From contig NZ_CP015118.1 in assembly GCF_002116905.1 (NCBI RefSeq), forward strand, positions 5,890,001 through 5,954,000: a DNA stretch of 64,000 bases. Direction: 5' to 3'. Shown here piece after piece: positions 28,315 through 37,200 of the stretch. The translations under genes and the position numbers were made by a program. The notes beneath the pieces are model-generated. The model saw only the letters and a program-made list of their open reading frames with translations, made no database searches and was not told the DNA's origin. The stretch comes from Piscinibacter gummiphilus (GTDB taxonomy: Bacteria; Pseudomonadota; Gammaproteobacteria; Burkholderiales; Burkholderiaceae_C). Position 1 is the first letter of the stretch. Each line of letters opens with the position of its first letter.

Positions 28315-29687
28315 GTGCGCTTGATCGCGAAGCCCGACAGGTACGGCTCCGGCTTCTCGGGGTCGAACACCTTGCCCATCACGGTGAACTTCGGGTACGC
28401 CCCCTCCGGTACCGGCTGGCCGAGCTGCTTCATCGTGCGCTTGGCATCGGTCAGCAGGAACACCTTCTCGGCGATCTGCTTGTAGTTCACGTCACCCTTG
28501 ACGTAGCCCCAGCGCTTCATCTGCGTGAGCATCCACACGGCCATCGACTGCCAAGGGATCGGGTCGAAGTCGGCACGGTCGGGCACGGTGCGGATGTTGC
28601 CGAGGCCGTCGGCGAACTTGCCGGTGAGCACCTGCGCCACCACCGTCTCCGGCTGGTTCAGGTAGGCCTGCGGCGAGATCACCTTCGCGATCAACTCGCG
28701 GTTCTCGGGCTTGCGCGCCATCGCCGACGAGGTCAGCACCGCGCGGTACAGCGCCGCGAAGGTGTTGGGGTTCTGCTGGATGAACTCGGTGGACGTGCCG
28801 AAGGCGCAGCACGGGTGGCCGTTCCACAGGTCCTTCGTGAGCAGGTGCAGGAATCCGATCTCCTCGAACACCGCACGCTGGTTGAAGGGGTCGGGGCCCA
28901 GGTAGCCGTCGATGTTGCCGGCGCGCAGGTTGGCCACCATCTCGGGCGGCGGCACCACGCGGATCTGGATGTCGCGGTCAGGGTCGAGCCCGGCTTCGGC
29001 CACGTAGTAGCGCAGCAGGAAGTTGTGCATCGAGAACTCGAACGGCACCGCGAACTTGAAGCCTTTCCATTGCTTCGGGTCGCGCTTGTCCTTGTGCTTG
29101 ACGTGCAGCGTGATCGCCTGGCCGTTGGTGTTCTGGATCGACGCGACGTTCATCGGCACGGCGTTCGAGCCCACGCCCATCGAGATGGCCACGGGCATCG
29201 GCGACAGAAAGTGCGTCGCGTCGTACTCGCGGTTCATCATCTTGTCGCGGATCAGCGCCCAGCCGGCCGTCTTGACCACCTGCACGTCCAGGCCCTGCTT
29301 GCTGTAGAAGCCGAGCGGGTGGGCCATGATCAGCGGCGTGGCGCAGGTGATCGGGATGAAACCGATCTTCAGGTCCTTCTTCTCGAGCGCGCCCTTCTCC
29401 TGGGCCATGGCCTGCAGGCTCGCGACCGGCAGCACGCTGCCGATGGCGGCCATCGCCGAACCCTTGCCCACGGCGCGCAGGAAACGGCGGCGCACGGCGT
29501 CCTGCGGGAACAGGGCCTTCACGAGCGTGGCCTCGATGAAGGCGTTGGACTCGGCCTCGAAGGCACTCGTCTCGCAACGCGCCCTCAGCTCGGCGGTGGC
29601 GTGTTCGGCGTCGCTCGCGTGCTGGCCGCAACGGCAGCCCATCGTCAGCGGGCGGTCGGCATCGTACGGGTCGTATCGGTCGGTCAT
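28311..29687 (-). CDS. CmpA/NrtA-family substrate-binding protein (nitrate/cyanate)
   Basis: A 458-residue binding protein. Before the export signal lies a cytoplasmic extension of about 65 residues with MGCRCGQH. Then come a twin-arginine motif (RRRFLRAVGKGSAM) and a hydrophobic stretch (AAIGSVLPVASLQAMA). The mature part DLKIGFIPITCATPLIMAHPLGF and RAGNIDGYLGPDPFNQRAVFE follow the NrtA/CmpA/CynA fold, which binds nitrate, nitrite, bicarbonate or cyanate in the periplasm. It is the first gene of the operon ending in cynS, and 89 bp separate it from the NarL-like regulator gene. The Tat signal and long leader are known in this family, but the cysteine pair in the leader is striking. Confidence 0.9.
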   Translation of the reverse strand: MTDRYDPYDADRPLTMGCRCGQHASDAEHATAELRARCETSAFEAESNAFIEATLVKALFPQDAVRRRFLRAVGKGSAMAAIGSVLPVASLQAMAQEKGALEKKDLKIGFIPITCATPLIMAHPLGFYSKQGLDVQVVKTAGWALIRDKMMNREYDATHFLSPMPVAISMGVGSNAVPMNVASIQNTNGQAITLHVKHKDKRDPKQWKGFKFAVPFEFSMHNFLLRYYVAEAGLDPDRDIQIRVVPPPEMVANLRAGNIDGYLGPDPFNQRAVFEEIGFLHLLTKDLWNGHPCCAFGTSTEFIQQNPNTFAALYRAVLTSSAMARKPENRELIAKVISPQAYLNQPETVVAQVLTGKFADGLGNIRTVPDRADFDPIPWQSMAVWMLTQMKRWGYVKGDVNYKQIAEKVFLLTDAKRTMKQLGQPVPEGAYPKFTVMGKVFDPEKPEPYLSGFAIKRT

Positions 29688-29761
29688 GGCGGGGTCCTGG
29701 GTGGCGTCAGGCCACTGTAGGGACGCCCCGCCGCGCCGCCCATCGCGGGCGCCGCGATTCG

Positions 29762-29783
29762 CGTGTAGTGCCAGCCCTACACG
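29762..29783. promoter_or_regulatory. Palindrome upstream of the nitrate/cyanate transporter operon
   Basis: CGTGTAG-N8-CTACACG, a perfect 7-bp inverted repeat with an 8-bp spacer. It includes the stop codon of the NarL-like regulator gene and lies 75 bp before the binding-protein start. It may be a regulator site or a small terminator; the position fits both. Confidence 0.4.
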
Positions 29784-30436
29784 CCGTGCATCACCGGGGA
29801 GATGTCCTGGCGCACCGCGTAGAGCGCGAGTTCGACGTCGTTGCGGGTGCCGGTCTTCTCGAGGATGCGGGCGCGGTAGGTGCTCACCGTGTTGCTGGAC
29901 AGGATCAGCTGGTCGGCGATCTCGCCCACGCTGCGGCCGCCGGCCAGCAGCCGGAACACCTGGTACTCGCGGTGCGAGAGCCGGTCGTGCAGCGGCTGCT
30001 CCTCGGCCTTGTCGCGGCCCGCGCCGATGGCGCCGGCGAGGTGTTCGGCCACGGTGGGCGTGATGAAGAGCCCGCCGGCGGCCACCTTGCGGATGGCCCC
30101 GATCATCTGCTCGGAGTCGGCGCTCTTGTTCAGGTAGCCCACCGCACCGAGCTTGAGGCTGCGCACCGCGTACTGCTTGTCGGGGTAGGTGGACAGCATC
30201 AGCACCGGCAGGCGCGGGAACTCGCTCTTCAACTGGCGCAGCACGTCGAGGCCGTCGCGCTGGGGCATCGCGATGTCCATCAGCACCACGTCGATGCCCC
30301 CCTCGCGCACGCGGGCGAGCGCCTCGGGGCCGTTGGCGGCCTCGCCGGCCAGTTGCACGTCGCCCGCGTCGGCGAGCATCTGCTGGATGCCCTGGCGGAC
30401 GATCTGGTGGTCGTCGCAGATCAGCACGCGGATCAC
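29777..30436 (-). CDS. NarL/FixJ-family response regulator
   Basis: A 219-residue regulator: receiver (residues 1-120; acid pair CDDH, phospho-acceptor in VVLMDIAMPQRDGL, switch Lys in YLNKSADS) and LuxR-type helix-turn-helix (LSHREYQVFRLLAGGRSVGEIADQL...SSNTVSTYRARIL). I start at GTG 30436, where AGGAGGTG sits 5 bases upstream and the codon overlaps the kinase stop (GTGA). It pairs with the kinase at 30433-31644 and probably controls the adjacent nitrate/cyanate operon. Confidence 0.9.
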   Translation of the reverse strand: MIRVLICDDHQIVRQGIQQMLADAGDVQLAGEAANGPEALARVREGGIDVVLMDIAMPQRDGLDVLRQLKSEFPRLPVLMLSTYPDKQYAVRSLKLGAVGYLNKSADSEQMIGAIRKVAAGGLFITPTVAEHLAGAIGAGRDKAEEQPLHDRLSHREYQVFRLLAGGRSVGEIADQLILSSNTVSTYRARILEKTGTRNDVELALYAVRQDISPVMHGV

Positions 30437-31644
30437 GGGGTCACCTCCTGGGAGCGTTCGGTGGGGAAGGGCATGGTCAGGCGCACACGGGTGCCGAGGC
30501 CGGGATGGCTGTCGATGGCGATGCGGCCGCCGAAGTGGCCGGCCCGCTCGCGCATGCCCATCACGCCGTAGCTGTGCGGGTGGTCGAGGGCTTCGCGCGC
30601 AGCGCCCACGCCGTCGTCGCGCACCTCCAGGTGCAGCACGGGCGCGGGGGGCGACTCGACCTCGATGCGGATGGTGACCGAACGGGCGCGCGCATGGCGG
30701 GCCACGTTGCTGAGCATCTCCTGGAAGATGCGGAAGACCGCCATCGCCCAGCGCTGGCCGGCCTCGCCCGCGGGTTCGACCGTGCCGGCGGCCACGTGGA
30801 AGCGCAGGTCGGGCGGCATCTCGGTCGTGTCGAAGAACTCCTGCGCCTGCCACTCCAGCGCGGCCCACAGGCCCTGGTGGTCGAGGATGCTCGGGCGCAG
30901 GTCGGTGATGATGCGGCCCACGTTGTCGACGGCGGTGTCGATCATCCGCCCCATGTCGTGGCACTTGCACTGCAGCTCGTGGCGGTCGCCGATGCGCTTG
31001 CCGAGCCAGTTCACATCGAGCTTCAGGGCCACCAGCAGCGAGCCCAGCTCGTCGTGGATCTCGCGGGCGATGCGGGTGCGTTCGTCTTCCCGCACGCGTT
31101 CGAGGTAGGCCGACAGCTCGCGCAGCTGGCCCAGCGCCCGGGTCAGTTCCACCGTGCGTTCGTCGACGCGGCGTTCGAGCTGGTCGCGCGCCTGGTGCAG
31201 CTGCGCCTCGGCGCGCTTGCGTTCGGTGATGTCGACCAGCGTGACGACGGCGCCCTGCACCACGTCGCCGTCGAGGATGGGGTACGACGAATACTCGGCC
31301 GAGAACGACGAGCCGTCGGCCCGCCACAGCACCTCGCTGTCGATGCGGCACGGCAGGCCGCGGCGGAAGGCGTTGAAGATGGGGCAGTCGGCCTCGGGGT
31401 AGTGCCTGCCGTCCGCATGGGTGTGGTGGATCAGCTCGTGCATGTTGCGGCCCAGCACCGCTTCGGTGCGATGGCCCAGCATTTCCGCGGCGGCGCGGTT
31501 CACGAAGGTGCAGCGGCCGGCGAGGTCGATGCCGAAGATGCCGTCACCGGTGGACTCCAGCAGCAGTTGCAGGCGCTCCGTCCACGCCGGCCCGGCGGGA
31601 ACGGGGGGAGACAACACCGGGGGATCACACAGGACGAACGACAC
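30433..31644 (-). CDS. Cytosolic PAS-domain histidine kinase (NarX-type core)
   Basis: A 403-residue sensor without membrane segments. A PAS domain (about residues 22-145; LLLESTGDGIFGIDLAGRCTFVN and ending VVTLVDITERK) with the cysteines of ADCPIFNAF and GLPCRID is followed by a coiled coil, a HisKA_3 dimerisation domain (RTRIAREIHDELGSLL) and a NarX-type ATPase domain (EMLSNVARHARA, VRDDGVG, GVMGMRERA). The soluble PAS sensor could read redox, oxygen or an internal nitrogen signal. It is coupled to the NarL-like regulator by a 4-nt overlap. Confidence 0.9.
   Translation of the reverse strand: MSFVLCDPPVLSPPVPAGPAWTERLQLLLESTGDGIFGIDLAGRCTFVNRAAAEMLGHRTEAVLGRNMHELIHHTHADGRHYPEADCPIFNAFRRGLPCRIDSEVLWRADGSSFSAEYSSYPILDGDVVQGAVVTLVDITERKRAEAQLHQARDQLERRVDERTVELTRALGQLRELSAYLERVREDERTRIAREIHDELGSLLVALKLDVNWLGKRIGDRHELQCKCHDMGRMIDTAVDNVGRIITDLRPSILDHQGLWAALEWQAQEFFDTTEMPPDLRFHVAAGTVEPAGEAGQRWAMAVFRIFQEMLSNVARHARARSVTIRIEVESPPAPVLHLEVRDDGVGAAREALDHPHSYGVMGMRERAGHFGGRIAIDSHPGLGTRVRLTMPFPTERSQEVTP
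30442..30449 (-). promoter_or_regulatory. Ribosome binding site for the GTG start of the NarL-like gene
   Basis: AGGAGGTG on the minus strand, 5 bases before GTG at 30436. It lies inside the 3' end of the kinase gene and supports translation coupling. Confidence 0.75.
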
Positions 31645-31689
31645 GCAACACGCTCCGCGAGCAACAGGCTCGCGTCAGCATTGCAATGC

Positions 31690-32820
31690 CTATGCCACCA
31701 GCGTGCCAGCCACCACCGTGCAGTTGCGGCCCTTCACCTTCGCGCGGTACATCGCCTGGTCGGCGTGTTCGATGGCCGTCTCGAGTTCGTCGAGCCCGCC
31801 CACCTCGGCCACGCCCGCGGAGAACGTCACGCGCAGCCCCGGGGCGATCGCGTCGGCCGACAGGCGCGCGAGCTGCGAGCGCATGCGCTCCACGCACTGG
31901 GCGGCGTCGGCCGCCGACGTGTCGGGCAGCATCAGCAGGAACTCCTCGCCGCCCCAGCGGCCCATCACGTCGGTGGAGCGCAGGCCGTCCCGGGTGAGCT
32001 GGGCGAAGGTCTTGAGCACCAGGTCGCCGCCGCCGTGGCCGTAGGTGTCGTTGATGCGCTTGAAGAAGTCGATGTCCAGCAGGGCCACCGACATGGGCTG
32101 GCCGGTGCGGCGCTGGCGGGCCTTCTCGATGGCCATCAGCTCGTTCATGTGGCGGCGGTTCGACAGGCCGGTGAGTTCGTCCCGCGTGGCCAGCAACCGG
32201 ATCTGCTCGAGCGCATGTTCGAGGTCGGCCTTCTGGCCGCGCATGCGGGCGCGGATGGCGGCCATGCGCGCGGTGAGCGTGCCCACCGCGGCGACGATGA
32301 TGATGGCGAACAGCAGGTGCACGGCCTCCACGGCCGGCGGGTACTGCAGCGGGTCGGTCGCCCCCTTCCAGACCATCGCCAGCGCCAGCAGGGCGCAGGC
32401 GAACACCGAGAGCCAGCGCGCCTGGCGGGGACGCAGCGCGAACATGCCGAACACGAGGATCAGCACCATCAGCGACATCACCGCGCCGCGGGCCGGTCCG
32501 GTGATCAGGTACGAGCCCACGGTCGACAGCACGCCCAGCACCATCTGCGGCAGCGTGAGCGACGGGTCGCTGCCCAGGCGTTCGTTGAGTCCGGAGCGGA
32601 TCACCGCGTAGAACCCGAGCGCGCCGGTCATGAAAAAGCCGGTGAGCCACAGCGAAGCCTGGAAATCGACCAGCCCGGCCACCACCTCGGCGTGCTGCAC
32701 CACCGCGAACAGGGCGTAGACCAGCACGGCCAGCAGCGATTGCGACGCCCGCAGCTGCTGGGCCCCGGTCGAAGGACCGAGACAGACCGAGCGGAAGCGG
32801 GGGGCGCAGAGGGATGCCAT
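31690..32820 (-). CDS. Membrane diguanylate cyclase (GGDEF domain, intact)
   Basis: A 376-residue protein with about six hydrophobic segments (residues 25-190) and a C-terminal GGDEF domain. The catalytic loop is RWGGEEF, the metal-binding stretch LLDIDFFKRINDTYGHGGGD is complete, and no RxxD inhibitory site is evident in front of the loop. It should make cyclic-di-GMP in response to a membrane or ligand signal. It precedes the NarX-like kinase by 45 bp on the same strand and follows a paralogue with a broken active site, so the two look like a duplication. Confidence 0.9.
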   Translation of the reverse strand: MASLCAPRFRSVCLGPSTGAQQLRASQSLLAVLVYALFAVVQHAEVVAGLVDFQASLWLTGFFMTGALGFYAVIRSGLNERLGSDPSLTLPQMVLGVLSTVGSYLITGPARGAVMSLMVLILVFGMFALRPRQARWLSVFACALLALAMVWKGATDPLQYPPAVEAVHLLFAIIIVAAVGTLTARMAAIRARMRGQKADLEHALEQIRLLATRDELTGLSNRRHMNELMAIEKARQRRTGQPMSVALLDIDFFKRINDTYGHGGGDLVLKTFAQLTRDGLRSTDVMGRWGGEEFLLMLPDTSAADAAQCVERMRSQLARLSADAIAPGLRVTFSAGVAEVGGLDELETAIEHADQAMYRAKVKGRNCTVVAGTLVA

Positions 32821-32905
32821 AGGCCCGTCTTATCGTCGGACAGGGAATCGACTTGAGTGGCCACGGCCCCCCGGAATCGGGGTCCGCGTGCGCTTTCCAC
32901 GAACC

Positions 32906-33976
32906 TCAGGTCAGCACGACCCGGTTCGACCCGGCGGACTGTGCGTTCTGCAACGCCAGCTCGGCACGCTCGATGGTCTGGGCGACGGTTTCCCCCGCCC
33001 GGTGTTCCGTCACGCCGACCGAGAACCCCGTGTGGGACAGCGGCGCGGCGGAATCGGCGGCCACCTGGCGCACCCGCTCGCGCAGCCGCTCCAGGCTCAG
33101 GCGGGCGAGCGACGACCGGGTGTTCGACAGCATCAGCAGGAACTCCGCCCCGTTCCAGCGCGACAGCAGGTCGGAGATGCGGATCACCGCGAGCGACTCG
33201 CGGGCGAAGCTCTTGAGCATCTCGTCGCCGAAGGCCTCGCCCCGGGCAGACCGCAGCACGGCGTGTTCGTCGAGGCTCAGCAGCGCGATGCAGAAGGTCT
33301 GGCCCGAGCGCACGCCGCGTTGGCGCTCCTGCTCCATCAGCTCGACCATGTGGCGGCGGTTGATCAGGCCCGTGAGTTCGTCTCGGGTGGCGAGGTCCTG
33401 GATGCGGGCGAGCGCGGCGGAGATGTCCTTCTTCTGGCGGCGCAGCCGCTCGCGCATGCGGCTCAGCTGGCTGGTCATCATGGCCACCGCGGGCACCATC
33501 ACGGCGATCATGATGAAGTGGCTGGACTCGACGGACGGCAGGAAGACGTCCGGCTCGAGGTGGCTCATCAACGCCATCGTGGCGCCGAACACCGCGACCG
33601 CGAACACGCCCACGCGCCAGATCTGCCGCGCGGTGAGCGCATACATGCCGAACATGAAGATGACCATCAGGATGGGGAACGCCCCACCGCGGCCATGCCC
33701 GGCCAGCGCGTAGCCGGCAGCGCCGCACAGGGTCGCGAACACCATCTGCGGCACGGTCAGCGACGGCTCGTCGTACGCGAGGTTGCGGCCGCTGCGGATC
33801 ACCGCGAAGAACACCAGGAAGCCGCCGATCAGCACCAGCGCCCACACGGTCACCGGCCGCAGCGGGGCGAGCCCGAGCCACACCAGCCAGAACATGTTGA
33901 TGACGCTGCAGGTCACGAGCAGCAGCGCGAGGGCGCACTGGCGCAGGCGGATGCGCTGCTTGGACTCGACGCCCAT
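32906..33976 (-). CDS. Membrane GGDEF-like protein with degenerate active site
   Basis: A 356-residue paralogue of the next gene with the same plan: about six membrane segments and a C-terminal GGDEF-fold domain (ATRDELTGLINRRHMVELME). The loop reads RWNGAEF instead of GG(D/E)EF, and the stretch that should be DIDxFKxxND reads SLDEHAVL, losing the first metal ligand. Cyclase activity is therefore unlikely; it may bind GTP or a partner as a sensor. The ATG at 33976 is preferred because homology begins there; the frame stays open upstream to 34420. Its ribosome site is weak. Confidence 0.85.
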   Translation of the reverse strand: MGVESKQRIRLRQCALALLLVTCSVINMFWLVWLGLAPLRPVTVWALVLIGGFLVFFAVIRSGRNLAYDEPSLTVPQMVFATLCGAAGYALAGHGRGGAFPILMVIFMFGMYALTARQIWRVGVFAVAVFGATMALMSHLEPDVFLPSVESSHFIMIAVMVPAVAMMTSQLSRMRERLRRQKKDISAALARIQDLATRDELTGLINRRHMVELMEQERQRGVRSGQTFCIALLSLDEHAVLRSARGEAFGDEMLKSFARESLAVIRISDLLSRWNGAEFLLMLSNTRSSLARLSLERLRERVRQVAADSAAPLSHTGFSVGVTEHRAGETVAQTIERAELALQNAQSAGSNRVVLT

Positions 33977-34166
33977 CAGCCAGCGCCCCCAGCGGCACCG
34001 CGTGGCGCGCGGGCTCAGGTCCGCCACTGGTGCACCGCAGCAAAAAAGGTCCGGTGTGCGGGCACAGGCAGGGGCGGTGGACACATGGGCATCGGGCCTT
34101 CCGGGGGGAGCGGGGCTGCGGATCAGCGGATTATTGCCGCTCGGACCCTCGCTGCGCAAAAGCGTG

Positions 34167-34196
34167 TTGTCGCACCGGCCATCGGAAATCGATACA
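34167..34196 (+). promoter_or_regulatory. Candidate promoter for the indolepyruvate oxidoreductase gene
   Basis: TTGTCG (34167-34172), an 18-bp spacer and GATACA (34191-34196), 48 bp before the ATG. It lies in the 268-bp gap between the degenerate GGDEF gene and this gene. It is a weak match to sigma70. Confidence 0.35.
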
Positions 34197-34244
34197 GTGG
34201 GCTCACGGCAATGGGGGTCACGAGCCCCTTTCAGGAGTCTGCAG

Positions 34245-37200
34245 ATGAATGCACCACTTCCCGATGCCGTCCGACGCGCGCTGGAACAGGTCACGCTGGA
34301 CGACAAGTACCGCCTCGCCGAGGGGCGTGCCTTCATGAGCGGCGTGCAGGCGCTCGTGCGGCTGCCGATGCTGCAGCGCACACGCGACGCGATGCAGGGC
34401 CTGAACACCGCGGGCTTCATCAGCGGCTACCGCGGCTCGCCCCTCGGCACGTACGACCAGGCGCTGTGGCAGGCCCGCGAGCACCTGAACGCGCACCAGG
34501 TGGTCTTCCAGCCCGGCGTCAACGAGGAGCTGGGCGCCACCGCGGTGTGGGGCACGCAGCAACTCGACCTGTACCCGGCCTCGCGCCGCTTCGACGGGGT
34601 CTTCGGCCTCTGGTACGGCAAGGGCCCGGGGGTCGACCGCTGCTCCGATGTCTTCAAGCACGCCAACATGGCGGGCACCGCGAAACACGGCGGCGTGGTG
34701 GCCGTGGCCGGCGACGACCACATCGCCAAGAGCAGCACCGCGGCCCACCAGAGCGACCACATCTTCAAGGCCTGCGGCCTGCCCGTGTTCTTCCCGAGCA
34801 GCGTGCAGGAGATCCTCGACCTCGGGCTGCACGCGTTCGCGCTGAGCCGCTTCTCCGGCGTGTGGGCCGGGATGAAGACGATCCAGGAGATCGTCGAGTC
34901 GTCGACCACGGTGGACGTGACACCCGACCGCGTGCGCATCGTGCTGCCCGAGGACTTCGAGATGCCGCCCGGCGGCCTGCACATCCGCTGGCCCGACCCG
35001 CCGTTGGAGCAGGAAGCGCGGCTGATGAACCACAAGTGGTACGCCGCGCTGGCGTACATCCGGGCCAACCGTCTGAACCACAGCACGGTGTCGACCGCGA
35101 ACGACCGCCTGGGCCTGATCGCGAGCGGCAAGGCCTGGAACGACACGCGCCAGGCGCTGCACGACCTGGGTCTCTCCGACGACGACTGCCGCCGGCTCGG
35201 CATCCGGCTGCACAAGGTGGGCGTGGTGTGGCCGCTGGAAGCCACGATCACGCGCGACTTCGCCACCGGCCTGCAGGAGATCCTCGTCGTCGAGGAGAAG
35301 CGCCAGGTCATCGAGTACCAGGTGAAGGAAGAGCTCTACAACTGGCGACCGGACGTGCGGCCCAACGTGCTCGGCAAGTTCGACGAAAGCGACGGCGACC
35401 GCACCGGCGGTGAATGGTCGCAGCCGAACCCGAGTGGCAACTGGCTGTTGCGGGCGCAGGCCGACCTGACCCCGGCGCTGATCGCGCGCGCCATCGCAAA
35501 ACGCGTGCGCAAGCTGGGCGCCGACAGCGACACGCTCGCGCGCATCGACGCACGCGTGGCCCTGATCGACGCGAAGGAGCGCAGCCTGCAGGCGCTGAAC
35601 CTCGGCACGGGGTCCGAACGCACGCCGTTCTACTGCAGCGGCTGCCCGCACAACACCAGCACCGTGGTGCCCGAGGGCTCCCGCGCACTGGCCGGCATCG
35701 GCTGCCACTACATGGTGCTGTGGATGGACCGGCAGACCACCACGTTCACGCAGATGGGCGGCGAGGGCGTCACGTGGGTGGGCCAGGCGCCGTTCACCAC
35801 CGACCGCCACGTGTTCGCGAACCTCGGCGACGGCACGTACTTCCACTCGGGGCTGCTCGCCATCCGCCAGAGCATCGCGGCCAAGGTCAACATCACCTAC
35901 AAGATCCTGTTCAACGACGCGGTGGCGATGACGGGCGGCCAGCCCGTCGACGGCACGCTGCGCGTGCCCGAGATGACCCGGGAGCTGGACGCCGAGGGCG
36001 CCCGGCGCATCGTGGTCGTCACCGACGACCCGGCGAAGTACGAGGCGGTGCGCAACCGCCTCGCCCCCGGTGTCACCGTGTACCCGCGCGAGGAGCTGGA
36101 TGCCGTGCAGGTGCAGCTGCGCGAGGTCGAGGGCTGCACGGTGCTGATCTACGACCAGACCTGCGCCACCGAGAAGCGGCGCCGCCGCAAGCGCGGGTCG
36201 ATGCCGGAGCCCGAGCGGCACGTGGTCATCAACGAACTGGTCTGCGAAGGCTGCGGCGACTGTTCGGAGAAGAGCCACTGCCTGAGCGTGGAGCCGGTCG
36301 AGACCGAGTTCGGCCGCAAGCGCCGCATCAACCAGAACACCTGCAACAAGGACTACCGCTGCCTCGACGGCTTCTGCCCGAGTTTCGTGACGGTGGAGGG
36401 CGGCCGGCCGAAGGGCGTGAAGGCGGTGACACGCCCCGATCCGTTCGCGCTGCCACCAGTGCCCGATCCCGAGGTGCCTTCGGCGCCCACGGCCTGGGGC
36501 ATCGTCGTCGCCGGCATCGGCGGCACCGGGGTCATCACCATCGGCCAGCTGCTGGGCATGGCGGCGCACCTGGAAGGCAAGGGCGTCGTGACGCAGGACG
36601 CCGCGGGGCTCGCGCAGAAGGGCGGCAGCACCTGGAGCCACATCCAGATCGCCGACGCACCCGAGGCCATCCACACCACCAAGGTGGGCACGGCCGAGGC
36701 CGACCTCGTGATCGCGTGCGACCCCATCGTGGCGGCCGATCGCCAGACGCTTGCGACGATGCGCCAGGGGCGCACGCGCGTGGCGCTCAACACACACGGC
36801 ACGCCCACGGCCGCGTTCGTGCACAACCCCGACTGGCAGTTCCCGTCGGCCCGCTGCGAGGCGGCCATCGGCGACGCCGTGGGCGCGGACCACGTGGGCG
36901 CCTTCGACGCCGAACGCGCGGCGGTGCAACTGCTGGGTGACTCGATCTACACGAACCCGCTGATGCTCGGCTTCGCGTGGCAGCGAGGCTGGGTGCCGCT
37001 GTCGCTCGAATCGCTGATGCGCGCCTTCGAGCTCAACGGCGTGAAGCCGGCGCAGAACCAGGCCGCGTTCGCGTGGGGCCGCCGGCTGGCGCACGAACCC
37101 GCGGCAGTCGCCGCGCTGATGGCACCGGCCACGCAGCCGATCCACGTGATCCGCCGCACCGGGCTCGACGACATGGTCGCTCAGCGCGAGGCCTTCCTGA

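Noticed and set aside
30505..32856. Long plus-strand open frame opposite the NarX-like kinase and GGDEF genes
   Set aside because: Same antisense effect of high GC at third positions; it crosses gene borders of the real genes.
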